A stretch of DNA of 64,000 nt from Psychrobacillus mangrovi (GTDB lineage: Bacteria > Bacillota > Bacilli > Bacillales_A > Planococcaceae). Where the stretch lies: assembly GCF_037104765.1 (NCBI RefSeq), contig NZ_JBAWSY010000006.1, forward strand, positions 1 to 64,000. The letters run 5' to 3'. The position numbers and the translations under genes were made by a program. Below, one piece after another: positions 8,840 through 17,010 of the stretch (position 1 is its first letter; each line of letters opens with the position of its first letter). The notes under the pieces were generated by a model, which saw nothing but the letters and a program-made list of their open reading frames with translations, was not told where the DNA came from and did not search any database.

Positions 8840-9832
8840 TTGAAATCAAGGGGAATATGTAAGCCTTTTGCTTTGTTTACTAGTCTACTACTGATTGTTG
8901 CAATGTTCCTATCAGCCTGTTCTAGCAATAACGAGGCTGAGTCAAAAACAACTACCAAACAATCAGTTAGAATAGGATATCAGAAAAATGGTCCATTAAT
9001 TATTTTAAAAAATTTAGGGACATTGGAAGAACGATTAAAGTCTCTCGATTACTCGGTCGAATGGTTTGAATTTCAAGCTGGGCCGGCTTTACTCGAAGCT
9101 TTAAACGCTGGGAGCATTGATTTTGGTAGAACAGGTGATTCACCTCCTATATTTGCACAGTCCTCAGGGGCTACTCTGAAATATATCGCAGTAGGAAACC
9201 CAAAATTTAAGGGCTCAGGAATTCTAGTTAAGAACGATTCCCCAATTAAGACACTTGTGGATCTTAAAGGAAAAACTATTGGCTTCGCTAAAGGCTCAAG
9301 CTCTCACTATTTACTTGTGAAAGCATTGGAAAAAGCTGATCTTCTCTATGAAGATATAACACCAGCGTACTTATCACCTGGAGATGCACGAGTTGCATTC
9401 GAACAAGGAAATATTGACGCTTGGGTAGTATGGGATCCGTTTACAGCAGATACAGAAATGGCAACCGATGCCCGTCTTTTAGTGAACGGAGAAGGACTAA
9501 CATCTGATCGAGATTACTTTCTTGCTTCTTCTGATTTCGCGAAACACAGTGACATCTCAAAAATCATCATAGAGGAAATCCAACATTCAAGTGAATGGGC
9601 AAATGAACATCCAGAGGAATTAACCACTATGCTTTCTAGTATTCTCGGTATCGATGAGTCCTCGATGAGGTTGGCTGTTGAAAGACGAGTATACGGTGTA
9701 CAAGAAATTACGGCAGAAATCATAAAAGAACAGCAAGAAATTGCAGATACGTTCTATGAATTAAAAATTATCCCAAATAAAATAAATGTTGAGGATAGTG
9801 TTTATTCATTTGAAAAGGATGAAGGAAATTGA
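8840..9832 (+). CDS. ssuA: Aliphatic sulfonate-type ABC substrate-binding lipoprotein (SsuA-like)
   Basis: This is an NMT1/SsuA-type binding protein of about 330 residues. The signal peptide ends in the lipobox FLSAC, followed by a Ser/Asn/Glu linker. The core has RIGYQKNGPLIILKN, a GSIDFGRTGDSPP motif, VDLKGKTIGFAKGSSSHYLL and WVVWDPFTADTE, all typical of sulfonate/taurine/nitrate-type binding proteins. ATGs at 8783 and 8819 give longer frames, but the TTG at 8840 follows AGGGGA and leaves a signal peptide of normal length; this choice is moderately sure. It is the first gene of a three-gene importer. No SsuD monooxygenase is adjacent; the LLM monooxygenase of the divergent operon may serve instead (inference). 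Confidence 0.85.
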   Translation: MKSRGICKPFALFTSLLLIVAMFLSACSSNNEAESKTTTKQSVRIGYQKNGPLIILKNLGTLEERLKSLDYSVEWFEFQAGPALLEALNAGSIDFGRTGDSPPIFAQSSGATLKYIAVGNPKFKGSGILVKNDSPIKTLVDLKGKTIGFAKGSSSHYLLVKALEKADLLYEDITPAYLSPGDARVAFEQGNIDAWVVWDPFTADTEMATDARLLVNGEGLTSDRDYFLASSDFAKHSDISKIIIEEIQHSSEWANEHPEELTTMLSSILGIDESSMRLAVERRVYGVQEITAEIIKEQQEIADTFYELKIIPNKINVEDSVYSFEKDEGN

Positions 9833-10611
9833 AGCATTCTTTTTCTTCTATCCTTTCTAAAACACTCCCTTGGATTGTACCTTTCTCACTACTTCTTCTA
9901 TGGCAAATTTCTATAAAAACAGGCATACTCTCAACTAAAATTCTGCCAGCCCCTACTGATGTTTATTTTGCAGCTATAGAGCTAATGAAAACTGGTGAGT
10001 TGTTTCATCACGTTTGGGTAAGCCTTTGGCGAGCATTAATCGGTTTCTTTATTGGTGGTAGCATTGGTTTTATACTTGGTCTACTAAATGGATTGTTTCG
10101 TACAACTGAAATGCTTACGGATACATCTGTTCAGATGTTAAGGAACATTCCACACCTAGCTTTGATACCCCTCGTTATATTGTGGTTCGGCATCGGAGAG
10201 GAGGCAAAAATATTCCTTGTCTCTTTAGGTGTTCTCTTTCCTATCTACCTGAATACGTATCATGGAATTAAATCGGTTGACCAAGGTCTGATTGAGATGG
10301 GAAGAATCTACGGATTAAACAAATTTTCCTTATTTTTAAATATAATTTTTCCAGGTGCTCTCTCTTCCATCTTAGTTGGTATCCGTTTTTCATTGGGCAT
10401 GATGTGGATTACTTTAATAGTTGCGGAAACTATATCCTCTACTTCCGGCATTGGTTATATGGCAATGAATGCAAGGGAATTTATGCAAATGGATGTCATT
10501 ATCTTAAGTATTTTAATGTACGCTTTTCTTGGTAAGCTTTCAGACATTATCGCCAGGTTCCTTGAAAGAAGATGGTTGAAGTGGCATCCAGGTTATGCAA
10601 AGCATTCTTAG
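9829..10611 (+). CDS. ssuC: Sulfonate-type ABC permease (SsuC-like)
   Basis: This 260-residue integral-membrane permease has about six helices and the BPD_transp_1 EAA loop (GRIYGLNKFSLFLNIIFPGAL), plus the WFGIGEEAKIFLVSLGVLFPI segment characteristic of SsuC/TauC. The TTG start overlaps the ssuA stop as TTGA, with GAAGGAAA upstream, so translation is probably coupled. It forms the channel of the importer with the ATPase encoded downstream. Confidence 0.9.
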   Translation: MKHSFSSILSKTLPWIVPFSLLLLWQISIKTGILSTKILPAPTDVYFAAIELMKTGELFHHVWVSLWRALIGFFIGGSIGFILGLLNGLFRTTEMLTDTSVQMLRNIPHLALIPLVILWFGIGEEAKIFLVSLGVLFPIYLNTYHGIKSVDQGLIEMGRIYGLNKFSLFLNIIFPGALSSILVGIRFSLGMMWITLIVAETISSTSGIGYMAMNAREFMQMDVIILSILMYAFLGKLSDIIARFLERRWLKWHPGYAKHS

Positions 10612-10629
10612 AATTGAAGGGGAAAGAGA

Positions 10630-11439
10630 ATGAAAGAAGAAAAAGAAAACACTAGCCACTCTCATATACACCTGAAAAATTTATACAAGTCTTATAATGG
10701 TACCCAAATATTAAAAGATTTGAATCTCGCTATTCGCAAAGGAGAATTTGTTGCAATCGTAGGAAAGAGTGGCTGTGGAAAGAGCACCTTGCTTCGATTA
10801 CTTTCCGGACTTGAAAAACCAACAGACGGGAAAATTCTTGTGGACGAGAAAGAATTGATGTCCATCAACAGGCAGTCATGTATGATGTTTCAAGACGGAC
10901 GGCTTCTTCCGTGGAAACGTGTACTAGAGAATGTAGAATTGGGATTAAAGGGAATTCATCGAGAAGAAGCGATGGTGGTTTTAAGAAATGTCGGATTAGA
11001 AAATCGGATTCATGAATGGCCCTCCAAACTCTCAGGTGGCCAAAAGCAAAGAGTAGCCTTAGCCAGAGCCCTAATTCACAATCCAAGCCTCCTTTTGCTT
11101 GATGAACCACTTGGAGCTTTGGACGCATTCACTCGGCTAGAAATGCAGAGTTTAATAGAAGATATATGGATTAATCAACGTTTTACAACTTTGCTTGTGA
11201 CTCATGATGTGGAGGAAGCTGTTGCACTTGCAGACCGCGTCATTTTATTAAAAGAAGGTAGAATTGCTCATAATGTACCAATTCCATTACCAAGACCTAG
11301 ACAAAGAGATCATTCAGTTTTTACTACCACAGTTAAACAAATTTTAATGCAAATCATTGATCATCCGGATCATAAAGGACGTAATGTAGCGGAAGATCTG
11401 AACTATCCTATTCATCCTATTCCGAAAGTAGTTTTATAA
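10630..11439 (+). CDS. ssuB: Sulfonate-type ABC ATPase (SsuB-like)
   Basis: This 269-residue nucleotide-binding subunit has Walker A GKSGCGKST (45-53), the Q-loop in MMFQDGRLLPWKRV, signature LSGGQKQR and Walker B LLLLDEPLGALDA. The Q-loop context is characteristic of the SsuB/TauB/NrtD branch. The ATG follows GAAGGGGAAAG, 18 bases after ssuC. It completes the ssuACB importer, and the hairpin at 11451-11494 probably ends the transcript. Confidence 0.92.
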   Translation: MKEEKENTSHSHIHLKNLYKSYNGTQILKDLNLAIRKGEFVAIVGKSGCGKSTLLRLLSGLEKPTDGKILVDEKELMSINRQSCMMFQDGRLLPWKRVLENVELGLKGIHREEAMVVLRNVGLENRIHEWPSKLSGGQKQRVALARALIHNPSLLLLDEPLGALDAFTRLEMQSLIEDIWINQRFTTLLVTHDVEEAVALADRVILLKEGRIAHNVPIPLPRPRQRDHSVFTTTVKQILMQIIDHPDHKGRNVAEDLNYPIHPIPKVVL

Positions 11440-11450
11440 ATATGTAAAAT

Positions 11451-11494
11451 GGCTGGTAATTCTGCTTAACTCATTAAAAGAAGAGTTATCAGCC
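11451..11494 (+). terminator. Hairpin after the ssu genes
   Basis: GGCTG and AACTC pair with GAGTT and CAGCC around a small internal loop. The T-tract is poor, so terminator function is only probable. Confidence 0.45.
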
Positions 11495-11574
11495 TTAATA
11501 ATGTCATTCCTAATAAAAGATAAGCATACACTTTTAGAACACGCAGTTTCATGTCTAATTTAGGATGATGTCAT

Positions 11575-12231
11575 GTGAAAAGAAAAGATGATAGACAAGC
11601 TTCAGGGATCTTTCGACGCTTACGCAGAAAGTACTCATTAGTTATAGTAGGAGCAATAATTCAAGGTTTTGCAATGGGCGTATTTCTTTTTCCTAACTTC
11701 ATTCCTTCTGGAGGTGCGGGTGGTTTTACAGTATTGCTAAATTATTGGTTTCATATGCCGTTGAGTATCGCATTATGGCTAGTTAACTCCTCCATGCTGC
11801 TATTTGCATTCCACTATCTTGGAAGTGGTAGTGCAATTGGTACTCTTTTTGGTATTACAATGACTTCTATTTCCGTAAATATATTTAATGTATATTTGGA
11901 AACGCCTTTTTCAAGTGTATGGGTAGACTTATTAGTCGGTTCTGTCTTCCTTGGTACTGGAATTGCTATACTTTTAAGACAGGGAGTTTCAAATGGTGGT
12001 GTTGGGATAATTGCTTTAATCATTGCCAAGTATAAAAATATTAACCCAGGGAAAACATTATTTTGGATAAATGGTTTGATTTTCATTATCACAGCTTACA
12101 TTATTGATTGGCAAATTATTATCCAGGCAATCATCTGTCAATGGCTGTCTACTACAATTGTCAGTTGGTTATATGTCGTTTCTATTCCAAGAAAATCTCT
12201 TATATTTAATTTAATTTGGTTCAAAAAGTAA
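11575..12231 (+). CDS. YitT/YczE-type multi-pass membrane protein
   Basis: This 218-residue protein has about five hydrophobic helices with the YitT-family motifs (GFAMGVFLFPNFIPSGGAGG, and ILLRQGVSNGGVGIIA). It appears to contain only the membrane domain and lacks the C-terminal DUF2179 domain of full-length YitT proteins of about 280 residues. The GTG start at 11575 follows AGGATGATG; an overlapping ATG is out of frame. The function is unknown; a transporter role is often assumed for the family. It stands alone, followed by a hairpin at 12344. Confidence 0.8.
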   Translation: MKRKDDRQASGIFRRLRRKYSLVIVGAIIQGFAMGVFLFPNFIPSGGAGGFTVLLNYWFHMPLSIALWLVNSSMLLFAFHYLGSGSAIGTLFGITMTSISVNIFNVYLETPFSSVWVDLLVGSVFLGTGIAILLRQGVSNGGVGIIALIIAKYKNINPGKTLFWINGLIFIITAYIIDWQIIIQAIICQWLSTTIVSWLYVVSIPRKSLIFNLIWFKK

Positions 12232-12343
12232 GCAATACTTTATAACTTTAGGCTTTGTTAAACTTTATTGTTATTTTTCTTGCCACAAGCTAAGCAGGAG
12301 CCACAGCAGGGCACTGAAAAACTCTTCAAGGTATCTCTTAGAA

Positions 12344-12375
12344 AGGATGTGAACGTTTACATCCTCGCTTTTTGT
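12344..12375 (+). terminator. Probable terminator downstream of the YitT-like gene
   Basis: Imperfect palindrome AGGATGTGAACGTTTACATCCT followed by CGCTTTTTGTTT on the plus strand. It lies about 110 bases after the stop. Confidence 0.6.
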
Positions 12376-12425
12376 TTGGGCCTCGTTGATTCCGGTCTTG
12401 GCGGAAGCTTTAACAAATCCTAACT

Positions 12426-12467
12426 TAAAAAAGCATTAAACCTATTATTAAGGTTTAATGCTTTTTT
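12426..12467. terminator. Bidirectional intrinsic terminator
   Basis: The stem AAAAAAGCATTAAACC pairs with GGTTTAATGCTTTTTT around a short AT loop. It lies downstream of the DUF1292 gene on the minus strand and can also act on the plus strand. Confidence 0.85.
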
Positions 12468-12508
12468 CAATTAGCTTGACGTAACGAATTAATCGTCGAA
12501 CCTACTGT

Positions 12509-12799
12509 TTATTCTAGATCTTCTCTAGCTTCAATAAATGCTGCAGATACTTTTTCAAATTCCTCGTCATTATCGATCAATGATAATTCCAAAGATAATT
12601 CATCCTCTTCAATTCTAAAAAGGTACACTTTTAAGTCTTCTTCAGACTCTTCTTGATTTTCTTCCGTAAATCGCATAGCAGCGTAAACAATATTATTGAC
12701 AGTCATTAGATCTAGCACTTCAATTTCTTGCTCTTGATCATTTTCATCTATCACTGTAAGAATTTTGCCTACTTCAATTTTATCCGTTCTCTCTTCTAT
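12509..12799 (-). CDS. DUF1292 protein, copy 2, with an ATA at the expected start
   Basis: This is a DUF1292 paralogue of about 96 residues: KIEVGKILTVIDENDQEQ at the N-terminus, acidic centre, and a FEKVSAAF ending. Alignment by eye with copy 1 (MEENQGKIEIG) puts its first codon at 12799, where the sequence is ATA-GAA-GAG. A GAGGAG Shine-Dalgarno lies 9 bases before this ATA. The nearest standard start, GTG at 12754, would delete about 15 conserved residues and has no ribosome binding site. Either translation begins at ATA (rare) or the gene lost its ATG by a single G-to-A change. The rest of the frame is intact. Confidence 0.7.
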   Translation of the reverse strand: MEERTDKIEVGKILTVIDENDQEQEIEVLDLMTVNNIVYAAMRFTEENQEESEEDLKVYLFRIEEDELSLELSLIDNDEEFEKVSAAFIEAREDLE

Positions 12800-12863
12800 T
12801 TCTTTCAGCTCCTCACATTATTTAATTAGTCGTCGATAATCTTCCTACCTTTCGATTACCGCT

Positions 12864-13253
12864 TCACTCATTATTAATGTATTCTGCATGATAAGAATTT
12901 TCTCCAGCATGAACGACTAACAGTGTATCTGCATATCCAACTAGTCGGTTAATTAGTTCTTCAGCTATACTATAAACGAGATAGTGGAGTTCCGAGTCAT
13001 GTAATTTAGGGTCATCAAAGATGATAGTTGTATTTATAAAAACATCTTTATTTCCAAATAAATCATATTGAATAATTGCTTTTCCAGCTGCACCGCCTGT
13101 TTTAGGTTCATGATAGTGAGGTAAGAAGATATACCATTCTTCTGCACTTGAAGAACGGAAGTTTTTTGTAAATGACAATCCATTAAGTTCAGCCTGAATG
13201 ATATCTTGCATTTCTGGTCTTATAAAATTTTCCACCGTATTATTTTTATCCAT
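12864..13253 (-). CDS. Uncharacterised 129-residue protein
   Basis: The family is not recognised. The protein is soluble in appearance, with no signal peptide or membrane span. It has a mixed alpha/beta look, with an Asp/Glu-rich helix (HDSELHYLVYSIAEELINRL) towards the C-terminus. The ATG follows GGGAG with good spacing, and the frame is long for the local composition, so it is probably real. It lies between the DUF1292 gene and the PHA operon; both neighbours are separated from it by terminators or leader sequence, so there is no context clue. Confidence 0.65.
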   Translation of the reverse strand: MDKNNTVENFIRPEMQDIIQAELNGLSFTKNFRSSSAEEWYIFLPHYHEPKTGGAAGKAIIQYDLFGNKDVFINTTIIFDDPKLHDSELHYLVYSIAEELINRLVGYADTLLVVHAGENSYHAEYINNE

Positions 13254-13315
13254 TCCAATACTCCCACTCTAAAAAAGCTATTACTTAGCTTTTACATCGT
13301 CACTACTTCTATACT

Positions 13316-13369
13316 TAAAAAAGTGTCAGTTGCCATGACAAAATGAATTTGATTTGGCACTGACACTTT
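13316..13369 (-). terminator. Terminator of the phaRBC operon
   Basis: AAAGTGTCAGTGCC pairs with GGCAACTGACACTTT across a 20-base loop, followed by TTTAAG on the minus strand, immediately after the phaC stop. Confidence 0.8.
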
Positions 13370-13371
13370 AA

Positions 13372-14460
13372 TTAGTTGGAGTTTTCGGTTAACCATTTTT
13401 CAATCATAGGATGGATTTCATTAATCGCTTTACTTCCAGTGACTACAGAAACATGGCCAGTATTCACTAAGTGATATGTCTTATTTTCACTTGAGATTTT
13501 CGCATTGAGTGGTTCTGCTTGCCTTGGATTAACAATGACATCCTTCTTCCCAGCAATATTTAATAGGTTTGCTGTAATGTTTCTTAACTCTACCTTTTTT
13601 CCTCTTATATAAAGATCGTCGTTTATTAATTTGTTTTGTTGATACAATTCACCAATCCATTGTCTATATGCTTCACCAGTAAAAGGGATTCCATCCGTTA
13701 GCCACTTTTGCATTAGCTTCCAGTTGGCAACGAACTTTTCATTGTCCACACGATCGGCAAGACTAATGTATGGTCCGTAATAATTTCCTATTGGGTTCAA
13801 TAATTTGTTTCCAAAATCAATCATATCGGGAGGAATTAATCCAAGTGTGTCTACTAATTTATCGACATTAAAATAACGTTCATCCAACCAATTTGTATAT
13901 AATCCTGCATCAGAAAAATCAATAGGACTCGTCAATAATACAATGTTTCGAATAGGTAACTCTGGGTGTAGTGCTGCAAAGATTGTAGTCATCGTTCCGC
14001 CCATACAATAACCTAATAAACTGATTTCACTTGCTTCTGACGTTTTGAGAACTTTTTTAACGGCTTTCGGAATATAATCTAAAATATAATGATCCAACTT
14101 CATATGCCTATCCTCATAACCAGGTGTTCCCCAGTCTAGTAAATATACATCGTGCCCTTGATTAGTTAGATATTCAATTAAGCTATTTCCAGGAGATAAG
14201 TCTAAAATATATGGCTTATTGATCAATGCATAGATCATTAAAATTGGTACACGGTTCGTTTTTTTACTCTGCGGTTGATAGCGATACAATTTGGCTTTAT
14301 TTTTAGTCCAAACGACCTCTTTGGGAGTTTGACCAACTATTGGATCAGGTTCTTTTGTCATAACATCCACTACTCGTTTATATCGTCGATAACTATTTTT
14401 CACTTCATCCGGTAATGTATTTAACCAGCTATCTAATTGATTTGTGTTGGAATACACCAT
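13372..14460 (-). CDS. phaC: Class IV polyhydroxyalkanoate synthase catalytic subunit
   Basis: This 362-residue PHA synthase polymerises (R)-3-hydroxyacyl-CoA into storage polyester at the granule surface. It has the lipase-like nucleophile box GYCMGG with catalytic Cys152, and the rest of the triad is visible as Asp307 (AGKKDVIV) and His336 (NTGHVSV). The short length and the presence of phaR in the same operon mark it as class IV (Bacillus type), where PhaC needs PhaR for activity. The ATG has GGGGG at good spacing. It is the third gene of phaR-phaB-phaC and is followed by a terminator. Confidence 0.96.
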   Translation of the reverse strand: MVYSNTNQLDSWLNTLPDEVKNSYRRYKRVVDVMTKEPDPIVGQTPKEVVWTKNKAKLYRYQPQSKKTNRVPILMIYALINKPYILDLSPGNSLIEYLTNQGHDVYLLDWGTPGYEDRHMKLDHYILDYIPKAVKKVLKTSEASEISLLGYCMGGTMTTIFAALHPELPIRNIVLLTSPIDFSDAGLYTNWLDERYFNVDKLVDTLGLIPPDMIDFGNKLLNPIGNYYGPYISLADRVDNEKFVANWKLMQKWLTDGIPFTGEAYRQWIGELYQQNKLINDDLYIRGKKVELRNITANLLNIAGKKDVIVNPRQAEPLNAKISSENKTYHLVNTGHVSVVTGSKAINEIHPMIEKWLTENSN

Positions 14461-14526
14461 GATTACCCCCTATCATTTTTAGGGGAACTCCACTTGGAGA
14501 TCCCCCATTATATATAAAATTACAGG

Positions 14527-15303
14527 TTACATATATAAGCCGCCATTCACGTTAATGGATTGACCTGTAATATAGTTTGCTTGAATAAGAAATAATACCG
14601 CTTCTGCAATTTCATCCGTTTTTCCTAAACGCTTCATCGGTATTTTGGAAACGATATTTTCTCTCACATTCTCTGGCATTTCTTCCACCATCTCCGTCTC
14701 TATGAATCCCGGGCATACAGAATTGACGGTTATTCCATTTTTAGCAGTTTCTAAAGCAAGAGATTTAGTTAAACCAATAATGCCTGCTTTTGAAGCTGCA
14801 TAGTTTGTTTGTCCAAATCCTCCCGCTTGTCCGATAATCGAGCTTATATTAATGATTCGACCATAATTCTGCTCCAACATGTGATTTATTACTTCGGAGG
14901 TTGTATAAAATACACTGTTTAAGTTAACATCAATAACCTCGCCCCATTCCTCATTGGACAGTTTACGGAACGTTCGGTCTCTTGTAATTCCAGCGTTATT
15001 AATAAGAATATCGATTTGTCCATATCGTTTAATTACTTCTTCAATAAGGTTTTTTACGTCGTTCGGCTTGGATACGTCGGACTGAATGGCACAAGAAAAA
15101 CCGCCTTGTTCTTCAATTTCCTTCACGACAGCCTTTGCACAGTCCATTCTTAATTGATAATTAATGACAACGTATGCTCCATTTTTTGCTAGTACTTTTG
15201 CGATTGCAGCTCCAATACCACGAGAGCCACCTGTTACCACCGCCACCTTACCTGCTAGCGGTTTATTAATTGGGTTAAATAGAGTTAATTCAGCTTGACT
15301 CAT
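14527..15303 (-). CDS. phaB: Acetoacetyl-CoA reductase, NADPH-dependent SDR
   Basis: This short-chain dehydrogenase of about 258 residues reduces acetoacetyl-CoA to (R)-3-hydroxybutyryl-CoA, the monomer for PhaC. It has the Rossmann motif TGGSRGIG, NNAG in ILINNAGITRD, the active-site Ser and YAASK (Y-x3-K), and the C-terminal GQSINVNGGLYM. The FabG-like sequence with a short N-terminal extension is usual for Bacillus PhaB. The frame also opens at a GTG 6 bases earlier; neither start has a strong ribosome binding site. The gene lies between phaR and phaC. FabG activity in fatty-acid synthesis is the alternative, but the context argues for PhaB. Confidence 0.93.
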   Translation of the reverse strand: MSQAELTLFNPINKPLAGKVAVVTGGSRGIGAAIAKVLAKNGAYVVINYQLRMDCAKAVVKEIEEQGGFSCAIQSDVSKPNDVKNLIEEVIKRYGQIDILINNAGITRDRTFRKLSNEEWGEVIDVNLNSVFYTTSEVINHMLEQNYGRIINISSIIGQAGGFGQTNYAASKAGIIGLTKSLALETAKNGITVNSVCPGFIETEMVEEMPENVRENIVSKIPMKRLGKTDEIAEAVLFLIQANYITGQSINVNGGLYM

Positions 15304-15348
15304 TGTCACAGACCATCATTCCAATCCACTTTTTATTTTTTGATTCCA

Positions 15349-15726
15349 CTATTTTTCAGTAACTTCAAAAGCGTTAAGTAGCTTATCTATTTTTTTGTCT
15401 AAGCTAGAAACAGCTATTTTTAATTGATTAATTTCTTCTTCCAATCCATCTTCCAGAGCGTCCAGTTTGCTTTCTACATTAATGACAAGTGAGGCAACAT
15501 CTGCAACTTCACTACGGGTAGGCAAATTGACACTTTTTAAAAAGTTTTCCGATTTCTCATTCATCAGCTTTTGCGCTTGAAGGTATTGGTTTAATGTCTC
15601 TCCCATGCCTTCGGAGAAAGATTCCTTTTTTAACATTTCTTGAATCGCACCGGTCCAGTTCGCATCAGTATGTTCATAAAAAGTTTTCCACATGGTGAAT
15701 GGATCAAATGGCAATGTTTTTGTCAA
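15349..15726 (-). CDS. phaR: PHA synthase subunit PhaR (class IV)
   Basis: This protein of about 125 residues partners PhaC in class IV synthases. The N-terminal DPFTMWKTFYEHTDANW and the central VNLPTRSEVADVASLVINVESKLDALED are recognisable PhaR features, followed by a coiled-coil tail. It is shorter than the roughly 200-residue PhaR of some bacilli. An ATG at 15735 overlaps its own GGGAG, while the TTG at 15726 has GGGAG 9 bases upstream, so TTG is favoured. It is the first gene of phaRBC, divergent from phaQ. Confidence 0.93.
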   Translation of the reverse strand: MTKTLPFDPFTMWKTFYEHTDANWTGAIQEMLKKESFSEGMGETLNQYLQAQKLMNEKSENFLKSVNLPTRSEVADVASLVINVESKLDALEDGLEEEINQLKIAVSSLDKKIDKLLNAFEVTEK

Positions 15727-15867
15727 AAATCTCATCTCCCTACATATAATTTGCGTGTTATAGCCATTCCTTTGAAACGACTTTATTACTCTATGAACGA
15801 GTATGCTAACATATGCACAAAAAAACTAATCTATTTATTTATTTTTCAAGTCATATTTTTTAGACCC

Positions 15868-15886
15868 TATGTGTAAATTACATATA
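15868..15886. promoter_or_regulatory. Operator-like palindrome 1 in the phaR-phaQ intergenic region
   Basis: TATGTGTAAATTACATATA is a near-perfect 19-base palindrome with ATGT...ACAT arms, the pattern reported for PadR-family operators. A second copy of the same sequence lies 63 bases downstream. PhaQ is the obvious candidate ligand. Confidence 0.65.
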
Positions 15887-15930
15887 TGGGATACAGTTTT
15901 TCCCCTAGCGTTGGAACATTTTTTTGCACC

Positions 15931-15950
15931 TATGTGTACATTACATGTAT
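15931..15950. promoter_or_regulatory. Operator-like palindrome 2 upstream of phaQ
   Basis: TATGTGTACATTACATGTAT repeats the first site with few changes and ends 29 bases before the phaQ start. The offset of 63 bases is close to six helical turns, so both sites lie on the same face of the DNA. Confidence 0.65.
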
Positions 15951-15979
15951 GAACTTATTTCGATTGGTGGTGATAACAG

Positions 15980-16381
15980 GTGGAAAGAAACAAGGAGTCC
16001 AATAGTAATGGAAAAAATGCTAATTTAGGTACTCCGAAAAACTTCCTTGTACCAATCATGCTTTTGCATCTTCGCGATTTTAATGCCCATGGCTATGAAC
16101 TAATGCAAAAGATTTCACAATTCGGTTTCAACGCAGTGGATCAGGGAAATCTTTATCGGATTTTACGACAACTGGAGAAAGATGGGAAGGTTACTTCTGA
16201 GTGGGATACAGCGTCTGACGGGCCAGCAAAACGGATATATTCGATTACGGATGCAGGTGAACAATACTTAGAGATATGGGCAAGTTCTCTGGCAAACTAC
16301 CAAAATATGATTAATCAATTCTTTAATTTGTACCAACCTTTTTTTCCCTTTCAACCAAAAGAATCAGATGCAGAGAAGTAA
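15980..16381 (+). CDS. phaQ: PHB-responsive PadR-family repressor
   Basis: This 133-residue winged-helix regulator has PadR-type motifs (ILLHLRDFNAHGYELMQKI-like start, DQGNLYRILRQLEKDGKVTSEW and RIYSITDAGEQYL). In Bacillus megaterium PhaQ represses its own operon with phaP and releases DNA on binding PHB; the same gene order here supports the same role. The GTG start at 15980 follows GGTGGTGA. The two ATGT/ACAT palindromes upstream are likely its operators. The C-terminus is aromatic (NLYQPFFPF), which could help polymer binding (inference). Confidence 0.92.
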   Translation: MERNKESNSNGKNANLGTPKNFLVPIMLLHLRDFNAHGYELMQKISQFGFNAVDQGNLYRILRQLEKDGKVTSEWDTASDGPAKRIYSITDAGEQYLEIWASSLANYQNMINQFFNLYQPFFPFQPKESDAEK

Positions 16382-16455
16382 AAAATGGTACCAGTGCACT
16401 TGGTGCATAGCATATAGCTTACAATTCGCTTTACAATCAAAAGGAGGAAAATGGA

Positions 16456-16959
16456 ATGAGTAATGTAGAAACTAAAAATCAAAAACCTAACGGGGTGGAT
16501 TTAATACTGGATGGTTGGTTGAACAGTTTTAAAGTATTTCAATCTTTTCAAACGGAAATTGCAGAAAAATCATTACAGCATCTTCATACGCAGAGAGACA
16601 TTCTAAATTCAACTCGAGAGACACTAAGTAAAATAGAAGAGGATAAAAATAAATTTGAAGTAGAGTGGAAAGCTGTATTACAAAATACGATTAAATCAAT
16701 TAATAATGAACAAATTGAACGATTATTATCAACTTGGGTCAATCAAATTGACGAAATAAACAATTCCGTAAAAGAAATTTCAGGATTACCCAATCAAGCT
16801 ATTTTAGACTTATTTGCACAATCCCAAGTTCAATTAGAGGCTAATGTGAAGACGGCACTTGAACAACAACAAAAAAACAGTGTAGAAGTATTCAAAAAAA
16901 TTGAATTGCTAACAGAGCAAATAAAACAAGCACATCATGTTTTACTTCCAACTGTTTAA
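16456..16959 (+). CDS. phaP: Phasin, PHA granule-associated protein
   Basis: This 167-residue protein is almost wholly helical, rich in Gln, Glu and Asn, with amphipathic heptads. That is typical of Bacillus PhaP phasins that coat PHA granules and control their size. There is no signal peptide and no Cys. The ATG has AAAGGAGG at good spacing. It follows phaQ by 74 bases, with a small hairpin (TGCAC/GTGCA) between, and is closed by the terminator at 16968. Co-transcription with phaQ would give polymer-dependent induction. Confidence 0.92.
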   Translation: MSNVETKNQKPNGVDLILDGWLNSFKVFQSFQTEIAEKSLQHLHTQRDILNSTRETLSKIEEDKNKFEVEWKAVLQNTIKSINNEQIERLLSTWVNQIDEINNSVKEISGLPNQAILDLFAQSQVQLEANVKTALEQQQKNSVEVFKKIELLTEQIKQAHHVLLPTV

Positions 16960-16967
16960 AAAACACA

Positions 16968-17002
16968 AAGACTACCTCCGATTTTTATAGGAAGGTAGTC
17001 TT
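16968..17002. terminator. Bidirectional terminator between phaP and the EcsC-like gene
   Basis: The 10-bp stem AAGACTACCT/AGGTAGTCTT with A- and T-rich flanks lies between two convergent genes. Confidence 0.85.
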
Positions 17003-17010
17003 ATTTCATC

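Noticed and set aside
12240..12340. Possible insertion-sequence end (GGCTTTGTTAAAC and following)
   Set aside because: No second terminal repeat, target duplication or transposase frame could be found.
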